In this document: positions 18,123 to 27,538 of the stretch, one piece after another
How positions within the stretch are numbered: the stretch's first letter is position 1
How the letters are laid out: every line of letters begins with the position of its first letter
Notes under the pieces: generated by a model
What the model saw: the letters and a program-made list of their open reading frames with translations, nothing else
Told to the model about the DNA's origin: nothing
Databases searched by the model: none
Program-made: the position numbers and the translations under genes
Assembly (NCBI RefSeq): GCF_006874705.1
Contig: NZ_CP035382.1
Coordinates: 3,906,001 to 3,970,000, forward strand
Direction: 5' to 3'
Origin: Leclercia adecarboxylata
Lineage (GTDB): Bacteria; Pseudomonadota; Gammaproteobacteria; Enterobacterales; Enterobacteriaceae
DNA: 64,000 bases

Positions 18123-19148
18123 ATGAGTCGCACAATGCAACGCTGGGTTTTAAACGAAACCGGACGTCAGAATCTGAAGCTTATGCAAGCAGAAATCCCT
18201 CAGCCCGGCCCGAACGAAGTTCTGGTTCGGGTAAATGCTGTCTCCCTAAACTTCCGTGACAAGGTCATCATTGATGGCGGAATGGGGAATGGTATGCCAA
18301 TGCCCTTTACGCCGGGTTCTGATATGGCCGGGGTGATTGAGGCTGTCGGGCCGGGCACAACCCGCTTCAGCCAGGGGGAACGCGTTATCTCATCCTTTAA
18401 TGCCGACTGGATTGATGGAAAATTGAATAACAATGCCAAAAAACCGCACTATGACACTTTAGGCTACGCGTTCCAGGGCGTGCTGGCTGAATACGTGGTC
18501 ATGAGTGAAGAATGGCTGGTCAAAGCCCCTCAGACGCTTACCGATGCTGAAGCCAGCACGCTGGTCTGTGCCGGACTTACGGCCTGGTTTGCTCTGATTG
18601 AACGCGGCGGCCTTCGTGCTGGCGAAACAGTCCTTGTTCAGGGAACCGGCGGCGTGGCACTTTTCGCTCTTCAGATCGCTAAAGCTGTGGGGGCTGAAGT
18701 TTTCGTTACCTCATCCAGCGATGAGAAACTGGCAGCTGCGGCGGCGCTCGGTGCCGATCACGGTATTAACCGTAAAAAAGAGGACTGGGTCGAAGCCATT
18801 TATCGAATGACGAATGAACAGGGCATTGATCACGTTGTAGATACGGTAGGGGGACGTAACTTTGCAGACTCTGTTCGTGCGGTAGCTTCACACGGACGCA
18901 TCTCCCTGATTGGCATGATGGACACACACGATACTTCAGCCCCGGGCGTCATGCTGCTGCTGAAATCTCCGACTGTTCAGGGCATTGGTGTGGGCCATCG
19001 CCGGGCGCTTGAAGATCTTGTCCGGGCCGTTGACTGGGTCAAACTGAAACCGGTTATAGACAAATCATTCAGCTTCAGTAAATTGCCGGAAGCACTTAAG
19101 CAGCTCGATCAAGGTGCATTCGGAAAAATCGTCATCAACGTGGGTTGA
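18123..19148 (+). CDS. MDR-family NAD(P)-dependent alcohol dehydrogenase/quinone oxidoreductase
   Basis: 341 residues. GroES-like N-terminal half (PGPNEVLVRVNAVSLNFRDK) and Rossmann half with VLVQGTGGVALFALQIAKAVG. The LNFRD motif is typical of the zinc-free quinone oxidoreductase branch, and no cysteine zinc-binding loop is seen. Probably reduces an alkenal, quinone or ketone. AGGA precedes the ATG by six bases, and a strong terminator follows. Likely controlled by the divergent LysR gene. Natural substrate unknown. Confidence 0.88.
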   Translation: MSRTMQRWVLNETGRQNLKLMQAEIPQPGPNEVLVRVNAVSLNFRDKVIIDGGMGNGMPMPFTPGSDMAGVIEAVGPGTTRFSQGERVISSFNADWIDGKLNNNAKKPHYDTLGYAFQGVLAEYVVMSEEWLVKAPQTLTDAEASTLVCAGLTAWFALIERGGLRAGETVLVQGTGGVALFALQIAKAVGAEVFVTSSSDEKLAAAAALGADHGINRKKEDWVEAIYRMTNEQGIDHVVDTVGGRNFADSVRAVASHGRISLIGMMDTHDTSAPGVMLLLKSPTVQGIGVGHRRALEDLVRAVDWVKLKPVIDKSFSFSKLPEALKQLDQGAFGKIVINVG

Positions 19149-19163
19149 TTGAAAATAATGCTG

Positions 19164-19200
19164 GCAGAGGCGTCCGGAAAACGCTTCTGCTTTTTTATTT
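19164..19200 (+). terminator. Rho-independent terminator after MDR dehydrogenase
   Basis: GCAGAGGCGT pairs with ACGCTTCTGC (one G-T), followed directly by TTTTTTATTTT. Confidence 0.9.
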
Positions 19201-19282
19201 TGAAGCTTGCATGCAAGGTGAATGAATATATCCATGGCACCGTCCACTTCTGGCACGGAGCGGATAGATCTCATGCAGAATT

Positions 19283-20182
19283 TCAAACCGCAGGCTCGTC
19301 ACGTAACGTCTCAATAATCATCGAGAGCGCAGGCAGGAGCTGCCGTTCGCTGGAATAAAAAATGTGGAACCCCTGACGCAGCGGACACCACTCCTCGAGC
19401 ACTGCCTGAAGGCCGCCATTGTCCAGCCAGGGGCGGGCGAGTATTTCCGGCACAAAAGCGAAGCCATATCCCGACCTGGCGGCATCAAGCGCCGCATAGA
19501 CCGAGTTGAAGATCAGAGGCCCGTCCACACGGCACATCTGAACAGCGTCTTCCTTTTTGAGTTCCCAGTGGCTGATACCTTCCTTCATGGAGTAACGGGT
19601 GTTGATACAGGCGTGTCGGGCCAAATCCTCTGGCGTGCGAGGGAGTTCTCTTCCGGCAAGGTAGTCAGGGGAGGCCACAATCACGTTTCGCCAGTCCGGT
19701 GAAATACGGACTGAAGCCATATTTTTGCCGATCCTGTCGCCCGGTCTGATGCCAGCGTCAAAGCGGTCGGCCACAATATCCGTCAGGGCCGGATCGTTCG
19801 ACACCTCCAGCCTGACGTCCGGATAGTGAAGCAAAGCAGGGGAAAGGCGCGGCCATACGAAGGTGTTCCAGGCGAAGTCCGAAGCCGTTATCCGGACGGT
19901 CCCGGCGATCTTGCTGCCCAGCTCGCTCAGGGATGCCAGTTCATCGGCAATCACGTCGAAGCGGGGTGAAACCCGCTCCAGCAAGCGCAGCCCTGCCTCG
20001 GTGGGAGAGACGCTGCGGGTGGTGCGGATCAGCAGCCGCAGACCCAGCCGCGCCTCGAGATTGCGGATGGTATGGCTTAACGCCGACTGGGAAACCCCGA
20101 GTTCGGCAGCGGCCCGGGTGAAACTACGTTCCCGGGCGATAGTGATAAACGCCACGATATCCCTGAAAATTTCGCCTGACAT
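19283..20182 (-). CDS. LysR-type transcriptional regulator (tandem pair, downstream copy)
   Basis: 299 residues. Winged helix SFTRAAAELGVSQSALSHTIRNLEARL; effector domain includes DRFDAGIRPGDRIGKNM and a C-terminal GYGFAFVPE. Resembles the regulator 31 bases upstream on the same strand; the two may be a duplication. GAGG lies six bases before the ATG. Its 3' end faces the MDR gene terminator. Target genes are not obvious; the hydrolase-SDR pair at 21.4 kb is the nearest candidate. Confidence 0.88.
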   Translation of the reverse strand: MSGEIFRDIVAFITIARERSFTRAAAELGVSQSALSHTIRNLEARLGLRLLIRTTRSVSPTEAGLRLLERVSPRFDVIADELASLSELGSKIAGTVRITASDFAWNTFVWPRLSPALLHYPDVRLEVSNDPALTDIVADRFDAGIRPGDRIGKNMASVRISPDWRNVIVASPDYLAGRELPRTPEDLARHACINTRYSMKEGISHWELKKEDAVQMCRVDGPLIFNSVYAALDAARSGYGFAFVPEILARPWLDNGGLQAVLEEWCPLRQGFHIFYSSERQLLPALSMIIETLRDEPAV

Positions 20183-20212
20183 ATTCCGCCTCGTTTATGC
20201 GTAAAAGCGCCG

Positions 20213-21115
20213 TTAGGCCTGAGGTTCATGAAAACGCAACGCCTCGACCATCAGCGTCATCGCCCGGGAATGCTGGCGCCGGTTAGGGTAATAGAGATGC
20301 AGGCCCGGCCACAGCGGACACCAGGCTTCGAGTACCGACACCAGCTCGCCTGAATCCAGCCAGGGCTGAACCATATCCTGTGGCAGGTAGGCAAGACCCA
20401 ACCCCGCTTTCGCGGCCTCAAGAATGTCATAGGCGTTATTACAGATGACCGGGCCGTTGATCCTGATGGAGAACTCGCGCTGACCGTCGGTAAACTCCCA
20501 GTCGTAGAGGCCGCCATAGGTGGAGGTGCGCAGCCGAATGCACCTGTGCTGGCCGAGAGCGTCAGGCCGCTCGGGGGGCGGATAACGCGTAAAGTAGTTT
20601 GCCGATCCGACAACCGTGTTCTTCACATCAGGGCCGATACGCACGGAAATCATATCCTGCGCCAGCTCCGTGCCGAATCTGACCCCCGCGTCATAGCCTC
20701 TGGCGGCAATATCGACGCTGGCATACTCGCTGATCAGCTCAACGGTGATATCCGGGTACTGCTGCAGGAAAGGGGAGAGTTTAGGCCACAGCACCTGGCG
20801 GATGGCATAGTCAATGGCGGTGATGCGCAGGGTGCCGGTAGGCTTGTCCCGCAGATCGTTCAGGGATGCAAGTTCCTTCTCAATGTATTCAAATTCGGGA
20901 ACGATCCTGTCTACCAGATGTTGACCCGCCATCGTCAGGGTAACTCTTCGCGTGCTGCGTAGCAAAACGCGCACCCCGAGACGCTCTTCAAGACCGCGGA
21001 TGCTGGCGCTCAGCGCGGGCTGGGTGACGCCCAGCTGTGCCGCTGCCCGGGTGAAACTGCCGGTTTGCGCCACGGCGATAAGTGCTAATAAATCACTGAA
21101 ACCCTCTCGAGCCAT
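20213..21115 (-). CDS. LysR-type transcriptional regulator (tandem pair, upstream copy)
   Basis: 300 residues from the ATG at 21115, chosen because GAGG sits five bases upstream; an ATG at 21139 lacks such a site. Winged helix SFTRAAAQLGVTQPALSASIRGLEERL and an effector domain with GYDAGVRFGTELAQDM. Divergent from the secreted hydrolase gene, separated by 286 bases, so likely its regulator. Similar length and motifs to the next gene indicate a recent duplication or a two-regulator module. Confidence 0.88.
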   Translation of the reverse strand: MAREGFSDLLALIAVAQTGSFTRAAAQLGVTQPALSASIRGLEERLGVRVLLRSTRRVTLTMAGQHLVDRIVPEFEYIEKELASLNDLRDKPTGTLRITAIDYAIRQVLWPKLSPFLQQYPDITVELISEYASVDIAARGYDAGVRFGTELAQDMISVRIGPDVKNTVVGSANYFTRYPPPERPDALGQHRCIRLRTSTYGGLYDWEFTDGQREFSIRINGPVICNNAYDILEAAKAGLGLAYLPQDMVQPWLDSGELVSVLEAWCPLWPGLHLYYPNRRQHSRAMTLMVEALRFHEPQA

Positions 21116-21401
21116 TTTTTCCTCACTCGGACGCGTCACAAAGGATAAGTCAGGCGTTAAAAAGATTAATGAATTCTGTTTATAAATGCAAGAAACGGGC
21201 CGCGCTGGTCTGCGCTTAGTCGGTTATGTATATTTAATAACAAGCAAGCACGGATAGCCGAAAATAATTGCGGCAGGCGAAATGAGGCGCATATTTTAAA
21301 TGCATTGGATCGGGGGTGTTATTTATCCGCCCCGGGTGCTCGTAATAATTATCGCTAAAACACATCAAGCACGCTGATATCTATATCAGTCAGGAGTCGT
21401 C

Positions 21402-22424
21402 ATGTCTTTATCTAAGGTTTCATTATTACTGGCGTCATTACTTATTGCGAATAATGCACTTTCCGCACAAAGTCACCCAACCACCGTTGCTGAAGGTATT
21501 AATGCCATGAACTCGCAAAAAGTTTCATTTCAGAACGGCACGATTAAAATGGCGGCGAATCTCTACCTGCCGCCCAATTTCGATAGCGCGAAAAAAAAAC
21601 CCGCTATTGTTGTCTCCCATCCCTGGGGCGGCGTAAAAGAACAGACATCGGGTCTTTACGCCCAACAGCTGGCGAAGCGCGGATTTATCACGCTGGCCTA
21701 TGATGCTTCTCACTACGGAGAAAGCGGAGGTTTGCCCCGTGACATGGAAAGTCCGGCCGATCGGGTGCAGGATATTCGCAGCGCAATTGGCTACCTGAGC
21801 AGCCTGCCGCAGGTTGATGCCGCCCGCATCGGGACGCTGGGCATCTGCGCTGGCGGGGGGTATACCCTCCATGAAGCACAAAGCGACCTGCGGGTGAAAG
21901 CGGTTGCCGGGGTGGTGACCTATGATATCGGGGATGCGACCCGTAATGGTACCGAGGGTTCGCCGGTTTCTGCTGCCGACAGGCTGACATTGCTGCAAAG
22001 CGTCGATGCGCAGTTAAATAAAGAGGCTGCCGGTGCTCCCTTGTTGGTTGAACAACTGCTCCCTTCGCGGGATGCATTGAATGCCAGTACGCCCAACTTT
22101 GTGCGGGAAGCGACGGAGTATTATCTCACCCCCCGCGGCGCGCATCCGAATGCCCGAAACCGCTACGTCGTGACCAGCCCGGGCCTGCATATGGCTTATT
22201 ATCCGCTGGAGCATATGGCAGATATTTCTCCCCGGCCGGTATTATTAATTGCGGGAGAAAAAGCGGAAACCCGTAAATTTAGCCAGCAGGCCTATGATAA
22301 AGCGAAACAGCCTAAAGAGTTAATGATTATCCCTGGCGCATCGCATTTTGATTTATATGACAAGCCGCAGTTCGTCAATCCGGCGATCGACAAACTCGCT
22401 ACGTTCTTTATTAAAAATCTTTAA
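21402..22424 (+). CDS. Exported alpha/beta hydrolase, dienelactone-hydrolase-like with Cys nucleophile elbow
   Basis: 340 residues. Signal peptide MSLSKVSLLLASLLIANNALSA suggests export to the periplasm. Core motifs: oxyanion region VSHPWGGVKEQ, nucleophile elbow GICAGGG with Cys149 where most hydrolases have Ser, and a C-terminal ASHFDLYD with the probable catalytic His. A Cys nucleophile is known from dienelactone hydrolases; the substrate here is unknown. AGGAG lies six bases before ATG. The SDR gene follows within 35 bases, so both are probably co-transcribed and controlled by the divergent LysR. Paralogous to the hydrolase at 28.8-29.9 kb. Confidence 0.82.
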   Translation: MSLSKVSLLLASLLIANNALSAQSHPTTVAEGINAMNSQKVSFQNGTIKMAANLYLPPNFDSAKKKPAIVVSHPWGGVKEQTSGLYAQQLAKRGFITLAYDASHYGESGGLPRDMESPADRVQDIRSAIGYLSSLPQVDAARIGTLGICAGGGYTLHEAQSDLRVKAVAGVVTYDIGDATRNGTEGSPVSAADRLTLLQSVDAQLNKEAAGAPLLVEQLLPSRDALNASTPNFVREATEYYLTPRGAHPNARNRYVVTSPGLHMAYYPLEHMADISPRPVLLIAGEKAETRKFSQQAYDKAKQPKELMIIPGASHFDLYDKPQFVNPAIDKLATFFIKNL

Positions 22425-22458
22425 CCGCCAGCTTCGAATTCAATCAGGAAAATTAATT

Positions 22459-23223
22459 ATGACTTATTCACTCAATAATAAAGTTGCTTTAGTGACCGGT
22501 GCCGCTTCGGGTATTGGTCTTGCCACCGCCCAGGCTTATGCTGCGGCCGGGGCCTCCGTCGTGCTGGCTGATATTAATGCCCGGGCGGTGAATCAGGCCG
22601 CAGACGCGCTGGTGGCTTCCGGTTACGCCGCCAAAGCGGTGACCTGTAATGCGGGGGATCTGGATGAGGTCGCCGGGATGGTGCAGGAGACCGTCGCCAC
22701 CTTCGGCCGCCTCGACATCGCCTTTAACAACGCCGGGATCCAGAATGTGCTGGCTGAGATCGCGGATGCGACAGCCGAGGATTTCGACCGCGTCACGGCG
22801 GTGAATCTGCGCGGCGTCTGGGGCTGCATGAAGTACGAACTGCAACAAATGCGTAAGCAGGGCAGCGGCGTGATTGTGAACTGCTCCTCAATCGGCGGAA
22901 TTGTGGGCGGGGCAGAACGCGCTAACTACCACGCCGCCAAGCATGGCGTGCTTGGCCTGACGAAAAGTGCTGCGCTTGAGTATGCTGCGCGCAACATTCG
23001 CGTCAACGCCGTCTGCCCGGGCCTGATCTGGACCCCTATGGTTGATGCCATGGTCGCCTCCGGTCAGAAAGAGGCGCTGGAGGCGATGGTGCAGGGGGTG
23101 CCTATGCAGCGTCATGGCAGGGCGGAAGAAATTGCAGACGTCGTGCTTTGGCTTTCCAGCGATGCGTCGTCGTACGTCACAGGCCAGTCCATATCCATTG
23201 ATGGCGGTCTGACTATGCGTTAA
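22459..23223 (+). CDS. Short-chain dehydrogenase/reductase
   Basis: 254 residues. Classical SDR motifs: TGAASGIG at 13-20 for cofactor, NNAG at 90-93, catalytic Ser143/144, Tyr157 and Lys161 (YHAAK), and a PG motif then a C-terminal YVTGQSISIDGG. Probably NAD(H) or NADP(H) dependent; substrate unknown. The ATG at 22459 has AGGA upstream; the longer frame overlapping the hydrolase gene is not credible. Second gene of the hydrolase-SDR unit and followed by a terminator. Confidence 0.92.
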   Translation: MTYSLNNKVALVTGAASGIGLATAQAYAAAGASVVLADINARAVNQAADALVASGYAAKAVTCNAGDLDEVAGMVQETVATFGRLDIAFNNAGIQNVLAEIADATAEDFDRVTAVNLRGVWGCMKYELQQMRKQGSGVIVNCSSIGGIVGGAERANYHAAKHGVLGLTKSAALEYAARNIRVNAVCPGLIWTPMVDAMVASGQKEALEAMVQGVPMQRHGRAEEIADVVLWLSSDASSYVTGQSISIDGGLTMR

Positions 23224-23257
23224 TGCAGGGTAGTTCTACCTTTTGCTTAGAAGCAAT

Positions 23258-23281
23258 GCCCTGTTGAACAGGGCTTTTTTA
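23258..23281 (+). terminator. Rho-independent terminator after SDR gene
   Basis: GCCCTG and CAGGGC with a five-base loop and a TTTTTT run. Confidence 0.9.
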
Positions 23282-23532
23282 TTGGCTTGTTTGCAGATTC
23301 ATTGTTATGGGTTAACCCATCGTGACCGATTATTGAAATATCCTGGCCTGCTTTTAAATTAAGTTCGACTAAAGCAGACATAGCGCCAAAAGCCATCAGA
23401 TTGTTATAAACGACACGTATGCTGGATTATGGATCGAGTCTGACCGATATGGCGAGCGTGCCGGTAGCAAGATACCCATCGACCCGGATTACCCGATTCG
23501 TCTGAGCCGCATTATTCAGATGTAAACCAGGT
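23282..23532 (+). other. Intergenic stretch with a possible gene-tail remnant
   Basis: No intact gene. One plus-strand frame stays open for about 45 codons to a TAA at 23523-23525; it reads INDTYAGLWIESDRYGERAG and ends IPIDPDYPIRLSRIIQM. It has no start codon or ribosome site and looks like the C-terminal tail of a lost gene. The parent family is not recognised. Confidence 0.3.
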
Positions 23533-24708
23533 TTAATCAGCCTCCATCTGCAATACATATCCCTTCCGCGCACTTTGCCACGCCAGCACAGCCAGCCCAA
23601 GCGCAATAACCGACAGCAGCGCCCCCGCCCAGTTTGGTGAGGCCAGGCCAAACCCGGCGGCTATGGTGGCGCCGCCTGCCCATGCACCCAGCGCATTACC
23701 CAGATTGAACATCCCAATATTGACCGACGCTGCCATCGTAGGCGCGCCAGCCTGGCTGGCGCGATCCATCACCAGCTTCTGAATGGGGGAAACCGTGGCA
23801 AAGCCAAACGCTGCCATCAGGAAAACGCAGGTCGCGGAGACAATCTGATTATTTACGCCCATCCAGAAGACCAGCAGCACAATAGCTTGTGCTGCAAGAG
23901 TAACGAAAAGCGTGCCAAACAGCGAACGGTCCGCGAAGCGTCCCCCGATCCCGTTTCCTACCGCCAGGCCAAGACCAAACAGTACCATCAGCCACGCCAC
24001 GCCGCTGGCGGAAAAGCCACCTTCCTGGATCATCATTGGCGCGATATAGGTAATGGAGGTGAAAAAGGCCGCCGGACCAAAGACGGTAATGCCCATCACC
24101 AGCAGAACCTGAGGATCAACAAAGGCGCGCAGTTCCGTTTTCAGGGCAATAGCCTTGCCTTTTTCGATGCGAGGAACCAGCAGAGCAATGCTGGCAATTG
24201 TCAGCAGGCCAATCCCGGCGATAACCCAGAAAACCAGGCGCCAGCTAAAGGTCTGGGCGAGCCAGGTCCCCACCGGAACGCCCAGCAGATTGGCAAGCGT
24301 CAGCCCCGAGAACATAAAGGCGATGGCGCTGGCCTGGCGTCCAGGTGCCACCAGCGAGGCCGCGATGATCGAGCCAATACCAAAAAATGCCCCATGGTTG
24401 AACGAGGTGATGACCCGGCCCACAATCGCCAGGGTCAGCGTGGGAGCCACCGCCGTCAGGATATTACCGAGGGTGAAGATAAGCGCCAGACCGATCAGCA
24501 TGGTCTTGCGCGGGATTTTTGCACCCAGAACCGTCATCAGTGGCGCACCGACAAAAACGCCGAGAGCGTAAGACGTCGCCATCAGACCGGCAGAGGGAAT
24601 ACTGACCTTAAATTCAGCCGCGATCTGCGGAAGGATCCCCGCGATAACGAACTCGGTCAAACCGATTCCGAATGCGCCGACGGCGAGGGCGAAAAGTGCG
24701 ATGGGCAT
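23533..24708 (-). CDS. MFS efflux transporter, DHA1 family (YdhP/AraJ-like)
   Basis: 391 residues, about twelve transmembrane segments. N-terminus FALAVGAFGIGLTEFVIAGI and the loop GAKIPRKTMLIG are typical of the drug:H+ antiporter-1 group that includes YdhP and AraJ. Probably exports sugars, arabinosides or drugs across the inner membrane. GGAG lies six bases before the ATG. Divergent from an Lrp-type regulator gene 83 bases away, which probably controls it. Substrate unknown. Confidence 0.88.
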   Translation of the reverse strand: MPIALFALAVGAFGIGLTEFVIAGILPQIAAEFKVSIPSAGLMATSYALGVFVGAPLMTVLGAKIPRKTMLIGLALIFTLGNILTAVAPTLTLAIVGRVITSFNHGAFFGIGSIIAASLVAPGRQASAIAFMFSGLTLANLLGVPVGTWLAQTFSWRLVFWVIAGIGLLTIASIALLVPRIEKGKAIALKTELRAFVDPQVLLVMGITVFGPAAFFTSITYIAPMMIQEGGFSASGVAWLMVLFGLGLAVGNGIGGRFADRSLFGTLFVTLAAQAIVLLVFWMGVNNQIVSATCVFLMAAFGFATVSPIQKLVMDRASQAGAPTMAASVNIGMFNLGNALGAWAGGATIAAGFGLASPNWAGALLSVIALGLAVLAWQSARKGYVLQMEAD

Positions 24709-24791
24709 GTCAACTCCATTAATCGTTGTGTGGTTAATTTTATTAAGTAGAATCGAGTATATTCACGTTTTTATTGTGCTATCGAGGCTAT

Positions 24792-25292
24792 ATGAGCGCA
24801 TTTGATAAAGAAAAAGAAGGTATTAAGCAGATGAGGCATAAACCGGCAGAAATGGATGCGATCGACCGAAAAATATTAGGCGCGCTGGCAGAAGACGCAG
24901 GACGCAGTTACGTGGAGTTGAGCGAGATCGTGCATCTGTCGGCACCGGCGGTTCACGATCGCGTGAAGCGTTTGAAGCGTGACGGGGTGATTAAAGGCAC
25001 CGTGGCGGTACTGGATGGCTGCAAGCTAGGTCGGACGCTGTTAACCTTCCTCGTCATTGATACCAGCAGCTATCAGGCGACCCGGGCGCTACTCCAGTTC
25101 ACCAGCCGCAAAGAGGTCGAGGAGCTGCATACCGTGGCAGGTGACGGCTGCGTGCTGATAAAGGTGAGGGCAGCGGATACCGAATCGCTGGAAAACTTTC
25201 TGATGGAGATTCAGAGTGTGGAGGGCGTGCGTTCCGTGCGCAGCTATATTGCGCTGTCGACCTTCCTGGAACGTGGGCCGTCTCCGGATTAA
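24792..25292 (+). CDS. Lrp/AsnC-family transcriptional regulator
   Basis: 166 residues from the ATG at 24792 (GAGG just upstream). Homology to the family begins at DAIDRKILGALAEDAGRSYVELSEIV, with the helix-turn-helix LSAPAVHDRVKRLKRDGVI, so the ATG at 24831 is a credible alternative start. The C-terminal RAM domain (VEELHTVAGDGCVLIKVRA) binds effectors, usually amino acids, and mediates octamers. Divergent from the MFS gene, suggesting control of that exporter. Confidence 0.87.
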   Translation: MSAFDKEKEGIKQMRHKPAEMDAIDRKILGALAEDAGRSYVELSEIVHLSAPAVHDRVKRLKRDGVIKGTVAVLDGCKLGRTLLTFLVIDTSSYQATRALLQFTSRKEVEELHTVAGDGCVLIKVRAADTESLENFLMEIQSVEGVRSVRSYIALSTFLERGPSPD

Positions 25293-25371
25293 TGCGGCTG
25301 GATTGGCAAAACATGTGCATCAGCACATTCCGGTTAGCTCCAGGGTAAACATTTTAGCCGGAGCTTACGGG

Positions 25372-26253
25372 TCAATTCAGGGAAGCCAGCGATGACTTTA
25401 ATTTCTCCATAAAAGTGCTGACCCGGAGGGGAAGGTAACGTGTGGTAGGCAGGAGGGCCCAGACCGCTAAATCCTGAGGGCTCGCATCAGAGAAATTAAT
25501 CTCAACAAGGGTACCTTTGCGAAGTTCTTTCATGACATCCCAGCGGGTAAGTTGCGCAATGCCCAGTCCCTGAAGACACAGCTCTCTGACCCCTTCAACA
25601 TTATCTGAGCTGAAACGCCCCTCGACATTGACCCTGAGATCTTCCCCATCACGTTTGAAAACCCACTGAGGCACGCTGCTGAGCCTCAGGCAATTATGCT
25701 GCATTAAATCCTCAACGATATAAGGGACACCCTCCGCCTTCAGATAATCAGGTGAGGCGCAGACTACACGAGGATTATCAGCAATTTTTCGGGCTATAAG
25801 CGTTGAATCCTTTAATGGCGCGATACGTATAGCGACATCGAACCCTTTCCCGACAATATCAATCACATCCTCGCTTAACTGAAGGTCGATGCTCAGTTTT
25901 GGATTCTCTGCCAGCAGCTCAGAAACAAGAGGCAAAATATTACGCCGCCCGAACCCTGAAGGCGCGGTGATCCTCAGTAACCCGGTTGCGCCCTGCATGG
26001 AAGGAGAAAACAGCGCCCGGGCTCCGGTCTCTGCCTCAATGAGTGCCCGGGCATAGGGCAGAAATTCCATTCCTTCCTGGGTTAACGAAACAGATCGGGT
26101 TGTTCTCTGCAATAGACGCGTACCCAGTTCGTGTTCAAGCGATGCGAGACGTCTTGACACGGCCATTGCGGAAATACCCTGCCGTTTTGCCGCCTGGGTA
26201 AGGCTATGCGTTTCGGTGATAACGAGAAAGAGTGAAACATCCTGCAAATTCAT
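25372..26253 (-). CDS. LysR-type transcriptional regulator next to OYE gene
   Basis: 293 residues from the ATG at 26253, where GGAG lies five bases upstream; an ATG at 26292 would add 13 residues without a site. Winged helix SLTQAAKRQGISAMAVSRRLASLEHEL and effector domain with GFDVAIRIAPLKDSTLIARK. Divergent from the old-yellow-enzyme gene (153 bases), hence probably its regulator. Confidence 0.9.
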   Translation of the reverse strand: MNLQDVSLFLVITETHSLTQAAKRQGISAMAVSRRLASLEHELGTRLLQRTTRSVSLTQEGMEFLPYARALIEAETGARALFSPSMQGATGLLRITAPSGFGRRNILPLVSELLAENPKLSIDLQLSEDVIDIVGKGFDVAIRIAPLKDSTLIARKIADNPRVVCASPDYLKAEGVPYIVEDLMQHNCLRLSSVPQWVFKRDGEDLRVNVEGRFSSDNVEGVRELCLQGLGIAQLTRWDVMKELRKGTLVEINFSDASPQDLAVWALLPTTRYLPLRVSTFMEKLKSSLASLN

Positions 26254-26406
26254 AGCGGCTCCGGTATCTGAATCAGGGCAAATGTTATCCAACGGTCATC
26301 AGGATTATAACGATAATCGTTATACAACCTTATCATTTTGCCCCGTTTAAGCCTGATTAAACAATGATTATAGTGCGTTCACGATTTAATTAATCAGGAG
26401 TAACTT

Positions 26407-27504
26407 ATGAACAGATCATCTCTTTTTACCCCGGGGCATATTGGAAAAGTTGTCTTAAAAAACCGTCTCGTCGTCGCCCCCATGACCCGAGTCACCGCTT
26501 CAGAGGACGGTATAGCCAGCGAACGTATGAAGCTGTACTACGAAGATTTTGCCCGGGGTGGCTTTGCTCTCGTGATATCGGAAGGCATTTATATTGATAA
26601 AGCATGGTCGCAGACCTATGCCTTCCAGGCTGGGTTAACCAGCCCGGAACAGGTTGCAGGATGGCGCAAGGTCACAAACGCAGTACACCAGCAGAGCGGC
26701 CTGATTTTTGCCCAAATCCAGCACGCCGGGGCGTTGTCGCAGGGCAATTATTATCGGGATGGAACAGTCGCACCCAGCGCCATACGTCCGGTAGGCAAGC
26801 AGATGACGTTTTATCGTGGTGAAGGTGATTATCCTGTTCCGCGTGAACTCAGCGAAAATGAAATACAGGACATTATCAAAAGCTTTGCCGATGCAGCCTC
26901 GTATGCTGTTTTTGAAGCGGGATTTGATGGCGTGGAAATCCATGGCGCAAATGGATATCTTCTCGATCAGTTTTTCACGGATTACACCAATCAGCGAACT
27001 GACCGCTGGGGCGGTGATACCGCAGGCCGCCTTCAACTTATTCTGGACGTGATTCGATCTGTCAGAGAACGGGTTGGTGAGAATATCCCCGTGGGCATTC
27101 GCATCTCACAGGGGAAAGTAAATGACTTTTACCATAAATGGGCTAACGGCGAAGACGATGCCCGGGTGGTGTTTACGCTGCTTGCTGATTCCGGTATCGA
27201 TTATCTGCACCTGACTGAATATGAAGCCTGGCAGCCCGCATTCCCGGACAACGCGCTCTCACTGATCGAACTGGCCCGTAAGTATGCGCCTCAGCTGACA
27301 ATTATGGCCAATGGCAGTCTCCACGATGAGGCGCGGGCGACAGAGGTTATGGCGAAGGGGGCCGATTTTATCGCCCTTGGCCGCGGCGCTCTGGCAAATC
27401 ATGACTGGCCTGAACGCGTTGCCGCAGGTGGGGCAGTGCGCACATTTGATAGTGCGATCCTGGGACCCATCGCCAATATCAAAGACTCCGAGCTTTCTCT
27501 CTAA
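26407..27504 (+). CDS. NADH:flavin oxidoreductase, old yellow enzyme family
   Basis: 365 residues, a TIM-barrel FMN enzyme. Key motifs: KNRLVVAPMTR at the start, active-site HGANGYLLDQFFTDYTNQR, and the FMN phosphate region MANGSLHDEA followed by GADFIALGRGALANHDW. These enzymes reduce activated C=C bonds of enals, maleimides or nitro esters. AGGAG is seven bases before the ATG. Likely induced by electrophiles through the adjacent LysR gene. The HGAN motif puts it in the NemA/2,4-dienoyl-CoA-like part of the family. Confidence 0.92.
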   Translation: MNRSSLFTPGHIGKVVLKNRLVVAPMTRVTASEDGIASERMKLYYEDFARGGFALVISEGIYIDKAWSQTYAFQAGLTSPEQVAGWRKVTNAVHQQSGLIFAQIQHAGALSQGNYYRDGTVAPSAIRPVGKQMTFYRGEGDYPVPRELSENEIQDIIKSFADAASYAVFEAGFDGVEIHGANGYLLDQFFTDYTNQRTDRWGGDTAGRLQLILDVIRSVRERVGENIPVGIRISQGKVNDFYHKWANGEDDARVVFTLLADSGIDYLHLTEYEAWQPAFPDNALSLIELARKYAPQLTIMANGSLHDEARATEVMAKGADFIALGRGALANHDWPERVAAGGAVRTFDSAILGPIANIKDSELSL

Positions 27505-27538
27505 TTTGCAGCCCCGGGTAAATTTCCGGGGCCTATAA

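Noticed and set aside
23470..23525. NRPS adenylation-domain scrap suggested by IPIDPDYP
   Set aside because: The upstream residues in the same frame do not continue any adenylation-domain motif; left as an unidentified remnant.
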